From Latescibacteria bacterium UBA6620 (GTDB taxonomy: Bacteria; Latescibacterota; UBA2968), in contig DJHM01000032.1 in NCBI GenBank assembly GCA_002433075.1, forward strand, positions 33,335-84,128: a stretch of DNA of 50,794 bases, given 5' to 3'. Of the stretch, positions 34,191 through 43,640 are shown one piece after another. Made by a program: the position numbers and the translations under genes. The number at the start of each line of letters is the position of its first letter. The stretch's first letter is position 1. The notes under the pieces are model-generated. The model saw only the letters and a list, made by a program, of their open reading frames with translations, was not told where the DNA came from and did no database searches.

Positions 34191-34216
34191 ATGTGGCAGG
34201 GGGTCTGCTCTGTCAA
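34188..34216 (-). promoter_or_regulatory. Sigma-70-type promoter of the feo operon
   Basis: On the minus strand a perfect TTGACA (34216-34211) is followed by a 17-base spacer and CATATT (34193-34188, four of six matches to TATAAT). The candidate iron box begins within the -10. It points at the DtxR-FeoA gene. Confidence 0.62.
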
Positions 34217-34265
34217 GCGCCCGAAGCTTATCTGCTCTCCAATCGATCGCCGACCCGGCCCCAAC

Positions 34266-35579
34266 CTATGGGATCTCCCGACGGTCCCTCTCCACGTTTT
34301 CGAACCAGTTTGCCAACTCGTCCTTCATCTTGCTCACGCGGTGTGGATGCTCCGTTGCCAGGTTCTTTTCTTCACACGGATCGTCGCCGAGGTGAAACAA
34401 CTCTGGGTGCCCGAACACCATCGGCGCTCTCTCGACTGGTGGATTGCTTACGTCCATCTCGAAATGTGGAACCTCGAAATTTTTCTGATAGGGAAGATTG
34501 TCCGTCTTCAGGTTGGCCATCGCGGCGTCAACCCGAGGCCAGTAAAGCTTCCACGCGCCGTCGCGCATCGCTGCGTTGCACCGATCTACCGGGTCGTATC
34601 GATTGAACTGCCAGAACCGCTTTGTCGGCAGCCGGGTCGATTCCCTCGAAGGGTGTCAAGCACGTTCATCCCATCCGTATCGCTCGGAGCATCGATTCCA
34701 CACGCTTGAAGCAGGGTCGGCGTCCAATCGGTGAAGTGAAGCATCTTATCGACCGTTTCGTTCCGGGGCAATCCGTCCGGCCAGCGAATCAAACCGGGGA
34801 CACGGATCCCGCCTTCCAGCACGTCGTATTTCATTCCCCGGAAGGGGCCGTTGTAGCGCCGCTGATCGTTTTCACCCCTCCCCTGCAGCACAGGGCCATT
34901 GTCGCTCGAGTAGAGCACGATCGTGTCCTCCGCCAACCCGTTTGCTTCGAGCGCATCGAGAACCCGACCGACTCCCGCATCCATTCGACGGATCATCCCA
35001 TAGGTTTGAGAGACCGCCCTCGTGACCTGTCCGGTCTCGACGAACGGAGCGACATCTTCGTCCGGCGCCTCCAGGGGACCGTGCGGCGCGTTATAGGCTA
35101 CGTAAAGAAAAAATGGCTCTTTTCGATACCGCTCGATGAAGGACACCGCCTCCCCTGTAAACACATCCGTCAGGTAGCGTCCGTCCGGCCACATCGGCTG
35201 GCCGTTGTGTTCAATGATCCAGTCCCAGTAACCCATCCCCCCGTTCAGGAAACCCGCGAACTCGTCGAACCCTCTACGATTGGGGTGGTAGCGAAGGTCG
35301 TGAAGCCCGTTGTGCCATTTCCCGACCATCCCCGTCCCGTAACCACCGGCCCGGAACCGATCCGCCAATGTCTGCTCGCCCATTGCGATACGATCCAGCC
35401 CTCGATTTGACTCCACACTGAGCGCCCCACTCGATGGTTGTAGCGGCCCGTCAGGAACGACGCGCGAGCCGGCGCACAGATCGGCGATCCCGTGAGTGCT
35501 GGTAGATCCCCAGGTCGCCGTACCCCTGGTCGTCCGCGAGAAACACGATGACATTGGGTCTAACCTCTAAGGCCTCCAC
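34266..35579 (-). pseudogene. Ruined sulfatase gene (deletion and several frameshifts)
   Basis: Pieces of one sulfatase lie in successive frames. A GTG at 35579 opens VRPNVIVFLADDQGYGDLGIY (metal Asp pair), then the frame is lost. About 30 residues are missing, and PICAPARASFLTG with the formylglycine Cys (codon 35474-35476) appears in another frame. The main body, NRGLDRIAMGEQTLADRF, GKWHNG, SSDNGP, GIRVPGLIRWP, is in a third frame down to about 34640. Near 34600-34640 the frame shifts again to FWQFNRYDPVDRCNAAMRDGAWK and the C-terminus at 34266. At least one internal deletion and two or three frameshifts are needed. No functional enzyme can be made. Confidence 0.85.
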
Positions 35580-35636
35580 GAAGGACGTGGTCCGATGGAC
35601 GAGTGGTTATTCGAACGTCCGCTTGGGATCGATCGG

Positions 35637-36428
35637 TCAGGGCTTCAGATACGCACCCGGAATCCGCGAACCCTCGTACTCTCCATCCTCAGGTCGATTC
35701 GCAATGACTTCGGGAATTTCTCCGTCCCAGTAGTCGGGAACGGTGTCGGTCGGCCGTCGATGCCAGGCCAGAATAAGCGTCCTTCGATCGTCTGTCTTAT
35801 TGCCATCCGCCGAGTGCAGAACGCGGGCATCCCCAAGTACGAGAGACCCGGCTTTCACCGGCACATAGACCTGTTCCGGATCGTCCCCGAACATAATTGG
35901 ATGATCCTCCTCGATGAACCGGGCCCCCTGCTCATGCGCAGGGACCAGTTGGTCGTGAAGCGGAATGCGTCGGTGGTGGGTGCCGGGAATTACTTTCAGA
36001 CATCCGTTCTCCGGCGTGGTATCCGTCAGGTAATAGTTGAGGAAGATGATCTGCGGCCAGGGGGACACGGTGAGAGGATCGTTCCACTGCATCCAGTCCT
36101 GGTGCCAGTAAAGGGGAGGACCGTGCGGCTCCTTCGTCAGGATGATCACGCTGCCACCCGTCTTGAAATCGCCGAACCCGAGCTCATCGAGCGCTCGATA
36201 CGAAGGTTCCCAGGAGAGCAGCTTGTCGATGACTGAATAGTCTTCACGCTTCACGCCAATGTGCTGCCCCTGATAGACCAGGTCGGCGGGTTCCTCGTGA
36301 TTGGCGATGAGCCGTTCGGTCTCGTCCCGCATCTCCTGCAAAAAATCCTCCGTTACCACGTCTTCGATCACACAGTATCCATTCTGGAGCATATGATCGC
36401 GCGTTTCTTTCGCCTTTTCCGGTGTCAC
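35637..36428 (-). CDS. Phytanoyl-CoA dioxygenase (PhyH) family protein
   Basis: A 263-residue Fe(II)/2-oxoglutarate oxygenase with an intact centre: H109-x-D111 (YWHQDWMQW), H205 (RVLHSADGN) and R215 or R216 (DDRRTLILAW). The NGYCVIEDVV start and GCLKVIPGTHHRR block are standard. The WHQDW form is common in PhyH proteins acting on small polar substrates. It lies 57 bases after the broken sulfatase's start on the same strand, which implies the sulfatase once had its own or a shared promoter here. The substrate is unknown. Confidence 0.9.
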   Translation of the reverse strand: MTPEKAKETRDHMLQNGYCVIEDVVTEDFLQEMRDETERLIANHEEPADLVYQGQHIGVKREDYSVIDKLLSWEPSYRALDELGFGDFKTGGSVIILTKEPHGPPLYWHQDWMQWNDPLTVSPWPQIIFLNYYLTDTTPENGCLKVIPGTHHRRIPLHDQLVPAHEQGARFIEEDHPIMFGDDPEQVYVPVKAGSLVLGDARVLHSADGNKTDDRRTLILAWHRRPTDTVPDYWDGEIPEVIANRPEDGEYEGSRIPGAYLKP

Positions 36429-36793
36429 ATCGATCTCCTACGATTTTCGGTGGTCTCTTCGTTTGTTCCCCTGGCCCCCGACGAGTTCGCCTCGCGAGCG
36501 CCTTCGACACGTCTACGCGGTCTCAGGTCCGGGTCAAGTCCGTCCAGGAAGCACGAGTTCACACGACCTCCACACCCGATTGCGATCGATTGATTATCTT
36601 GAAGCCTCGGCCTCGTGTCGCGCCTGTCCACCTCACCTGGCCGCAGATGCAATACATCGATGCCGATCGAATCTGTCAAGGCACGAGGACCGCGTAGTGT
36701 CGCCGATCGACTCGGAGTCAGGGAGCTGACTCATCAGAGCAATCGTCTACCTGATTCCGACGCCGACACATCGTGTACAAGAAAGGAAGGAAA
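36429..36793. other. Divergent intergenic region, no gene seen
   Basis: These 365 bases lie between the divergent PhyH (minus) and serine-hydrolase (plus) genes. Open frames here have no start signals or family-like sequence. A ribosome site (GGAAGGAAA) for the serine hydrolase is at the right edge. I see no convincing -35/-10 pair, hairpin or repeat, although the promoters of both flanking genes should be inside. Confidence 0.5.
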
Positions 36794-37828
36794 ATGCCTG
36801 TCTATCCCGGAGATCAGTGGGAAACCGTAACTCCCGAAGAAGCGGGGATCGATCAGGAAGGCCTGGATGGGGTCAGGGCGTGGCTCGACGAGCGGGTTGA
36901 TGATCGTAGATATCGTTTCGCAGTCGTCAAAGCCGGGAAGCTCGTCGTAGACTGGAGTCAAGGAGTCGACCCGAGCCAGAAACTCTCTGTCGCCTCGACC
37001 TGGAAATCAATGCTCTCGAACGTACTCGGGATGATCGTGGAGGAGGGGAAACTGCCTTCCGCAGATGCGGAGGTCTACGACTACTGGCCCATGTATATGG
37101 ACGTTCCCGACGGCGAGGGACCGAAGGAGAACCGGTACGCTTTCCCGAAAGATCGTCACATCACCTTTCGTCAGCTCATCTCGAACAGCTCTGGCTATAT
37201 GAAACCAGGGGAAGAACCCGGCACCGTTTTCCACTACCAGAGCTACGGGATGTGTATCCTGTCGCACGCACTTGCCAGCCTCTACGGCTACTACGACATC
37301 GAGGACCCCGTAGGTTCCGATGGTTTCGCGAGGCTGCTTCGCGAAAAACTCGCCGATCCTCTTGGCGTCGAGTGGACCTACTCCGCCTCACCTCTCGACA
37401 ACCTTCACGACAAGGCTCGACAGAATATCTTCAGCTACGGCACGCGCATCCAGACGACGGCGCTCGACCTCGCCCGTACTGGATGGCTGTGGTGCAACTA
37501 CGGAAAATGGGGTGACACGCAACTCGTCCCGGAGGGGTGGATGCGCGACTCGACCCGCGTCGCTCCCCACATCAACGAGCACTGCGGAGAAAAAGACTGG
37601 CTTTATGGGAACGGCTTCTGGAGTAACTCGGAAGGCAGGCTTTGGCGGGATCTGCCTCGGGAAGGATTCCACTCCTGGGGTGCGGGTGGGCATTACGTCG
37701 TCGTATTTCCGGAACAGGAGCTCGTCATCGTGCAGAACCCGGACCCGTTCGGAGTACGCGGCGGTGAGGGCGCGAACCCCGAACTGATCACCTTGACCTA
37801 CGAGGCCTGCGTCGGGTCATCGGCGTGA
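36794..37828 (+). CDS. Serine hydrolase of the beta-lactamase/class C family
   Basis: A 344-residue penicillin-binding-protein-like serine hydrolase. The nucleophile motif S-x-x-K is STWK in KLSVASTWKS. The second motif is YQS (in FHYQSYGM) where Y-x-N is usual. The third, normally K/H-T/S-G, is best matched by HSWGAGG. Such proteins are esterases, amidases or D-peptidases, and true beta-lactamase activity is unlikely. There is no signal peptide, so it is cytoplasmic, unlike most class C enzymes. ATG 36794 follows GGAAGGAAA directly; a GTG 21 bases earlier is less likely. Confidence 0.87.
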   Translation: MPVYPGDQWETVTPEEAGIDQEGLDGVRAWLDERVDDRRYRFAVVKAGKLVVDWSQGVDPSQKLSVASTWKSMLSNVLGMIVEEGKLPSADAEVYDYWPMYMDVPDGEGPKENRYAFPKDRHITFRQLISNSSGYMKPGEEPGTVFHYQSYGMCILSHALASLYGYYDIEDPVGSDGFARLLREKLADPLGVEWTYSASPLDNLHDKARQNIFSYGTRIQTTALDLARTGWLWCNYGKWGDTQLVPEGWMRDSTRVAPHINEHCGEKDWLYGNGFWSNSEGRLWRDLPREGFHSWGAGGHYVVVFPEQELVIVQNPDPFGVRGGEGANPELITLTYEACVGSSA

Positions 37829-37875
37829 CCGCGAGCTACATCACCATCAGCAGGTTCTCCTCCGGCAGAAAGCCC

Positions 37876-38313
37876 TCAGACATCCGGGTCGAGGGAGAAG
37901 CGGGGAGAGGCTGATAGGTGGGTCTCTGCGATCGATGATCCGCGTGCTCGGTGCGTCAGAATGTCCAGCGCATTCTCCAGAATCTGCAAGTAGATCCGGG
38001 GAATTTCCTCGGCCAGCGACCGTAGATGGACACGTCCCAACGAAAGGGCCATCGAAGGTTCGATGGCGGTCAACCCCACAAATCGAGGGTGACCCGTCAG
38101 ACAGCTCATCTCTCCCATCGTGCGTCCCGGCTCGATTCTGTGCGAAGGACGACCCGGCTCCTGAGTCTGGAGTGCCCCACTCAACAGCACGAGCATAAAC
38201 GGACTCGGTTCTCCCACCTGCCACATGGATGTTCCCGCCTCGAACGTCCGGTGTTCGGCAAAGGCCAGGATGCACTGGGCATCTTCCAGAGACAGGCCCC
38301 GGAATAAATCCAA
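37876..38313 (-). CDS. Cyclic-nucleotide-binding-domain protein without output domain
   Basis: A 145-residue protein that is almost entirely one CNB (CAP-like) domain: LFRGLSLEDAQCILAFAEHRTFEAGTSMWQVGEPS, then a phosphate-binding-cassette-like GRTMGEMSCLTGHPR. The usual R-A-A/T core is not clearly present, so cyclic nucleotide binding is uncertain. No DNA-binding or kinase domain follows. The only usable start is TTG 38313 without a ribosome site, and the frame is closed 33 bases upstream by TAG. It may be a stand-alone sensor or the remainder of a longer protein. The 285 bases upstream hold no gene. Confidence 0.6.
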   Translation of the reverse strand: MDLFRGLSLEDAQCILAFAEHRTFEAGTSMWQVGEPSPFMLVLLSGALQTQEPGRPSHRIEPGRTMGEMSCLTGHPRFVGLTAIEPSMALSLGRVHLRSLAEEIPRIYLQILENALDILTHRARGSSIAETHLSASPRFSLDPDV

Positions 38314-38504
38314 TTTCTGAATGACTCGACAGAGTTGATAGTCAGGTTGGTTCTCCTACTTGGATGTTCGGATCAGTGGTCTTCACCAAAATCCACCCAA
38401 ATTCTGTACCAGCCCAAGAACATCTACATACCCATCTGTTTATAAATAGTTTAGGTGTTTTCCGGGGATGGGTGATAGTTGCTCGATAACAACGAAATAT
38501 CGTG

Positions 38505-38526
38505 ATTATGGCCTCGGGGCCATAAT
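38505..38526. repeat. Perfect hairpin in the gap beside the TonB receptor gene
   Basis: ATTATGGCC, loop TCGG, GGCCATAAT: nine base pairs with a tetraloop. It lies 73 bases beyond the receptor's 3' end and upstream of the cNMP-binding gene. There is no T-run, so terminator function is doubtful. A regulator-binding or RNA-processing site is possible. Confidence 0.5.
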
Positions 38527-38598
38527 TAACTCGCTGCGACGGGCTGTCCAGACGCAGCACCGGATTAGAGTCCGAAACGGAGCACGAACAGAACTTCT

Positions 38599-40812
38599 CT
38601 ACCTGGCTGTGGGTGATACGGGGATGAACCCGACTGGATTCCGGATCTGCGGCTGAATGCTGTCGATTGGTCTTGCCCCCGAACCCGATTGTCGTCCGAC
38701 CGTCGCGTAATCCTTCCCCAGGAGATTTCGAACGACGAGCTGCGGCTCGAACCGACTACCCTTCACAAGATCTTGGCCAGTCAGCGTCACGTGGAGAAGC
38801 GTGGTTGCATCGACATACCCATCCGGACTCGACTCTGTGACGTAGTCGTAGCCCACCGACGCGATACTTTCCGGGGTCTTGGGGTAGAAGTAGACGTTCG
38901 ATCGTGGCGCTTTCGTCTTCCCTCGCCAGTTCACTCGGACGTTGCAGTTCAAGTGCCCGCCCAGCAGGACGTTGATACCCAGGTTCGCCTTGTTCGCAGC
39001 CACGTTGTCCAGCTCTCCATCCTCGCCTCGCGTATGGGAGCAGTTGGCGTAGCCGAACATCCGCTCGCCAAGCTGAAAGTCTCCTCCGAGGGTGAACCCG
39101 TAGATGTCGGCCGTAGCCTGGTTCTGAAAGAAATCCAGGAGCTGGCTCTGGGGCCCGATCGGATATCGTACCGGGTCCGGATTCGGTGCAACCACGATCA
39201 GGTCCTTCAGGTGATTGTAGAAGAAGTTTGCCCGCACGAAGGCTCGATCTTCCAACCGGAAATTCAGCTCGCCCTCGATCGTCGCAGCCTGTTCAGGCTC
39301 CAGATCGGGATTGCCCCTGAACTCGTCAAACTGTTCGAAGACCTTCGGTGACTTGAATGCCTCTCCGTAAACCAGCTTGAAGCCAACACCGGTCGAAGGG
39401 CTCCTGACCAGACTCACTCGTGGGTTGATCGCGTGACCATACCCATCGTCCACGTCGAACCGGATCCCTCCGGTCAGCGCGATGTCGGACCCGAACGGAA
39501 TGTCGTCCCGGATATAGAATGCCGCGTTCTGAGAGAAAAATACGGGCTGGACGCTCAGTACTTCGGTCGGCCACGTGAACGGAATGATCGTCGATCTCGA
39601 ATCCTGCTCCGGCCTGAGCGAGATGCCGTTGTACTCCAGAACTTCCTGCTCCAGTTGCACACCTAGGACCAGCTTGTGACGCTCGCCAGCATCGATGTTG
39701 AGCTGTTGTCCGAAGCCCGCCACCATCCCCACACCGTGATACCCCTTCTTCTTGTCCGGAACGGGCGAAGGCAGCCCGCTCGAGACACTCTGGTATTGGT
39801 ACGTGTAGGTGAAACCCGTCTCCGGCAGAATCCGATCGCTTCGAAAATACGCCCAGGACGACGACTTGAGTCCTTCGGTGATGTCATAGACGTAGGACGC
39901 ATACCCCGAGTAGCCTCGGTGATGAGCTCGGAACTCGATGCCAGCCGTATTCGAGAAATACTCGTAGGCCGCAACCTCGCTTCCCAGCCCCTCATCCCGA
40001 TCCTACAGGGTGAACCCCTCTTTCTCCAGTCGTCCGCGGAGAAAGACGTTGTCGATATCGTTCGCGACGGTTCCGAACTCTGATGTGAAAACCGAATCGG
40101 GCTCGAAGTTGTCGTGAAAAAAGCTCCCCGGATCGGATCTACCCAGCCCTCGATCCCCCTCCGTTTTGTACCATCGCCCAGTCAGCTGCAGGCTCAGACC
40201 GTTGTCGAAGCGATACACCAGCATCGCCTCAGGAGCTACGGTCTCGTGATTCGAGAGGAGAAGATGCGAGCTGACCGTCAATCCCTCCTGGCCCGCCGAC
40301 GGTCGGCGGGTAATCACGTTGACGATGCCCGCATAGGCGTTCGCGCCATACAGAGAAGACCCCAGCCCGGCAATCACCTCGATCCGATCCACATCCGCGG
40401 ACACGAAATCGAATCCCACACTCCGTACCCAACCGTTCGACACGTCGTTGTGTACGATCCCGTCGACCATCACGAGCATCTTGGTCTGACCCACATCTCC
40501 GATGCCACGGAACAGAAAGTGCGCGGGGAACTCGCCTACCGGCTGACCGATCGTAAAGTCGAACCCCGGGATGTCTCTCAGCACTTCATCCAGCATCCTG
40601 TAGCCGCGACGGTGGATCATCTCGCTCGTCACCACCGTTACGTTCGCGGCGGCTTCGCGTGCCGTCTGTCCTCGACGGCCCGGCGTTACGATCTCCACCT
40701 CCACCAGCGTGGACAGATCGGTATCCAGCAGTTCCTCGATGCTCTGCCCGATGGATGCAGAGGGCAGAACATCGAAAGCCAGCAGAAAAATCACTTTTCT
40801 CGTTCGATTCAT
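38599..40812 (-). pseudogene. TonB-dependent receptor interrupted by one in-frame TAG
   Basis: A 737-codon outer-membrane receptor frame. A signal peptide ends near IGQ. The plug domain (about 35-170) contains TPGRRGQTAREAAANVTVVT, VLRDIPGFDF, FLFRGIG, MLVMVDGI, DRIEVIAGLGSSLYGANAYAGIVNVITRR. Barrel strands follow to the end. Codon 270 (40003-40005) is TAG. The frame continues without any shift as DRDEGLGSEVAAYEYFSNT, so one C-to-T change in a Gln codon explains it. Truncation there would leave the plug and the first barrel strands only. The C-terminus (GFIPVSPTAR) lacks the usual terminal aromatic residue. The substrate is unknown. It is divergent from a Gfo/Idh/MocA gene. Confidence 0.85.
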
Positions 40813-40977
40813 CGTTGCAACATCCCATCCTGACGAATATTGCCTGGGGGCTCGAAGCTACCGACCCGCCTGATCTGCAGACCCCGGGCGACCACAATTT
40901 GGGTCAGGGACAGGTCGTTGTGCCATCCGCTCGCCAGCCGGGCCAAACGCAGCACCTGGACAAGAAGGAGATTTGTG

Positions 40978-42045
40978 ATGCCGGATAAAGTCAGGTTGGG
41001 GTTCATCGGTGCCGGTTGGTGGGCAACCAGCAACCATGTGCCGATTCTGGCAGCCCGGGACGACGTAGAGCTCGCCGGTGTGTGTCGTCTGGGGGCCGAA
41101 GAATTAGAGCAGGTGCGCTCCCGTTTCGGCTTCGGGTACGCCACTGAGGACTATCGGGAGTTGCTGGAGAACTGCGAACTCGACGGCGTGGTTGTAGCGT
41201 CGCCTCACCCTCTTCACCACGAACACGCGATGGCCGCTCTCGATGCCGGGCTCCACGTGATGTGTGAAAAACCGATGACGACTCGGGCAGCTCACGCCCG
41301 TCAACTCGTCGAAAAGGCAAACGCAGGGGATCGGCACCTGCTCGTACCCTACGGCTGGCACTACAAAAGGTTCGTCCAGCGGGCCAAAGCCCGGATGGAT
41401 GAAGGCGTGGTCGGGGAGATCGAGTACGTCCTCTGTCATATGGCCTCTCCCATCCGTACCCTCCTCTCCGGACAGGAGTTCGACGTCGATCAGGACAGCG
41501 GGAGTTCCGAGTCCGCCCTGTTCGGCCCCGACGTGTCGACATGGGCGGATCCCGTGAAGGCCGAAGGCGGCTACGGTCACGCCCAGATCTCGCACTCCTC
41601 AGGAATGCTCTTCTGGCTGACCGGACTCCGGGCCCGATCCGTGTTCGCTCTGATGTCAGGTCCCGGGGCCGAGGTCGAACTCTACGACGCGATGACCGTA
41701 CGCTTCGAAAACGGCAGTGTCGGTTCCATCTCCGGTGCCGGCACCGTGCCCGTCAGCCAGGGTTTCCAGGTCGATCTCCGCATCTTCGGCGACAGCGGCG
41801 TTCTTCTCCTGGACTGCGAACGCGCCCGGATGGAAATTCTCGGCCACGACGGAAACACCGAGTCGATGGATCTGGATCCAGAAGAAGGGGCATACGACTG
41901 TAGTGGGCCGCCCGCCAATTTCGTCGACCTCATCTCCGGTGCCACGGACGTCAACAGTGCCCCGGGGGAGGCGGCAATGCGCGGAGTCGAGGTTCTGGAT
42001 GCGGCCTATCGTTCAGCCGAATCGGGCAGGGAAGAACCCGTCTGA
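40978..42045 (+). CDS. Gfo/Idh/MocA family oxidoreductase
   Basis: A 355-residue NAD(P)-dependent dehydrogenase with Rossmann motif GFIGAGWWATSNHVPIL, catalytic EKPMTTRAAHA and the family's C-terminal-domain His in GGYGHAQISHSSGMLFWLTG. The GAGWWAT start marks a subgroup frequent in organisms that degrade complex sugars. ATG 40978 has AAGGAG seven bases upstream. It is divergent from the TonB receptor (165-base gap) and convergent with a phosphatase gene. The substrate is unknown. Confidence 0.9.
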   Translation: MPDKVRLGFIGAGWWATSNHVPILAARDDVELAGVCRLGAEELEQVRSRFGFGYATEDYRELLENCELDGVVVASPHPLHHEHAMAALDAGLHVMCEKPMTTRAAHARQLVEKANAGDRHLLVPYGWHYKRFVQRAKARMDEGVVGEIEYVLCHMASPIRTLLSGQEFDVDQDSGSSESALFGPDVSTWADPVKAEGGYGHAQISHSSGMLFWLTGLRARSVFALMSGPGAEVELYDAMTVRFENGSVGSISGAGTVPVSQGFQVDLRIFGDSGVLLLDCERARMEILGHDGNTESMDLDPEEGAYDCSGPPANFVDLISGATDVNSAPGEAAMRGVEVLDAAYRSAESGREEPV

Positions 42046-42058
42046 ACCTTCGATCGCG

Positions 42059-42739
42059 CTAAATGTCGGGGCCCCTGCCTTCTGCGACATCCTTGAGCAC
42101 TTCATCCCGATGCTGTGCGTTCGACGTCACCATCTCATCCGGCAGGTGGTCGGTCTCCAGCAGGCGCACAATCTCGAACGGCTCGAATCGGAGTGAGCTG
42201 AGCACGCAATTCCACCCGAATCGACCGTGGTCCAGACGATCGGGTGCGTGACGCCTCAGAATCGAGCGATGCACGCCTGCCACCGAAACGCCGTGTCCCA
42301 CGAGCAGCGCGTCCTCGGGAAGGTCGACGACCCGGTCGATCAGCGGACGCACGCGCGCTTCGATGTCTTCATCCGTCTCGATGTCGGTCGTCCACCACGG
42401 ATACGCGAGTTCGGCCGAGTCTGCAACACGCGAGAAACGTCTCCGCAGGTCGTCCTCCGTCGAGCCTGAGAAATCGTCCATCTGCGTCTCGTGGATCACG
42501 TACTCCCGAATCTCCGCAGCGGGAACGACTGCGACGTCGAGCACGTCGGCCACGATCTGTGCGGTCTCGACGGTCCTCAGGAACGGAGAGCAGTAGACGG
42601 TACCGCTGAAGCCATCCTTCGCCAGTTTCTTCCCCAACAATCGGGCCTGTTCCCGTCCCATCTCACTCAAAGACGAATCTCCAGGCGGGTGATCCTTTTC
42701 TAGGTCCACCTGACCGTGTCGTGTGACGTGAAGCGTCAT
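42059..42739 (-). CDS. Histidine phosphatase superfamily (phosphoglycerate-mutase-like) protein
   Basis: A 226-residue enzyme of the RHG histidine-phosphatase superfamily. The phospho-accepting His is in TRHGQ near the N-terminus. GREQARLLGKKL and CSPFLRTVETAQI contribute the second Arg, and the late His is in LVGHGVSV. Members dephosphorylate small metabolites or proteins; a mutase role is not suggested. The gene ends 13 bases from the convergent Gfo/Idh/MocA stop. Confidence 0.9.
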   Translation of the reverse strand: MTLHVTRHGQVDLEKDHPPGDSSLSEMGREQARLLGKKLAKDGFSGTVYCSPFLRTVETAQIVADVLDVAVVPAAEIREYVIHETQMDDFSGSTEDDLRRRFSRVADSAELAYPWWTTDIETDEDIEARVRPLIDRVVDLPEDALLVGHGVSVAGVHRSILRRHAPDRLDHGRFGWNCVLSSLRFEPFEIVRLLETDHLPDEMVTSNAQHRDEVLKDVAEGRGPDI

Positions 42740-42767
42740 CCTTTTCTCCTGTGGTCACTCGCGTTTC

Positions 42768-42804
42768 AAAAAAACGGTGTGCCATCGGGATCGACGGCAC
42801 ACCG
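42768..42804 (-). terminator. Strong terminator after the PhyH gene
   Basis: On the minus strand CGGTGTGCC and GGCACACCG form nine pairs, extended inward by TCG/CGA past a mismatch, and are followed by seven T residues. It ends the small-protein/PhyH operon 30 bases beyond the PhyH stop. Confidence 0.9.
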
Positions 42805-42833
42805 CTCTGTCCGTTCTCGGTCTGAGTACCGGA

Positions 42834-43640
42834 TCAGGCCACTGCGGTGGCCGGATTGTATTCGATCCGTCTCAGGAATCGTTCGCCGACATCGTAGTCC
42901 TGTTGATCGGATACGAAGCGCCACTGCTTGATTCGCTGCATCAGTTCGTAACGCATTTCGTTGCCTTCCCACCCGTGATTCGTCGACAGGATCTTTCCGA
43001 TTTCGGGATCGTCCAGATCCGACGTGTCGAACAGTCGGACCTGCGGTTGGGAAGGATTCAGCCGCAACTTGTACATATATCGGTCCTGGTCCGTGTGGTT
43101 GCTTCGTGCCCCGTGCCAGACGCGTGTGTTCCACACATACATCGTTCCCGCGGGGCAGGTCGCCCAGATCTTGCCCTTGATGTGCTGGTAGCCCCGGATC
43201 TCTCCCGTTCTGACGTTTCGGAAATGCGATCCCGGAACCAGAAACGTCCCGCCCATCTCGTCCGGCGTATCGACCGGGAAAAACGACAACTGGATGTCGA
43301 AATAGTTCTCCCGGAAGTCGATCACTGAATCCTGGTGCATATCCGGCCCCTTCATCTGTCCGGCTCGCATCAGATGCGCCGCGTGGTGATCGTAGAGGGG
43401 GTCCGGCCCGACCAATGAATGAATCAGGCCCTTGACCGCGGGAAGTCTGAACACGTCGCCCAGCGCCGTCCCTTTGGGCCACGTCTCCTCGAACGGCGTG
43501 CCCACCGCGAGGTAGCCTTTGTTGTTTACCATTTCCTCCCGACACGCCTCGCAAAGATCCTTCGGAACCATATCCTCGTATCGCAGATAGCCCGACGCTA
43601 CGAACTGCGCCATATCTTTCGATGAGATCAGGTGTTCCAT
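42834..43640 (-). CDS. Phytanoyl-CoA dioxygenase (PhyH) family protein
   Basis: A 268-residue Fe(II)/2-oxoglutarate oxygenase. The iron ligands are H102-x-D104 (DMHQDSV) and H176 (RVWHGARSNHT), and the 2-oxoglutarate Arg is R187. The TFLVPGSHFRN block fits the family, and the HQDS form differs from the other five PhyH proteins here. The ATG directly follows the stop of a 95-residue small protein (TAG then ATG), so the two are translated together. A strong terminator follows. Cytoplasmic; the substrate is unknown. Confidence 0.9.
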   Translation of the reverse strand: MEHLISSKDMAQFVASGYLRYEDMVPKDLCEACREEMVNNKGYLAVGTPFEETWPKGTALGDVFRLPAVKGLIHSLVGPDPLYDHHAAHLMRAGQMKGPDMHQDSVIDFRENYFDIQLSFFPVDTPDEMGGTFLVPGSHFRNVRTGEIRGYQHIKGKIWATCPAGTMYVWNTRVWHGARSNHTDQDRYMYKLRLNPSQPQVRLFDTSDLDDPEIGKILSTNHGWEGNEMRYELMQRIKQWRFVSDQQDYDVGERFLRRIEYNPATAVA

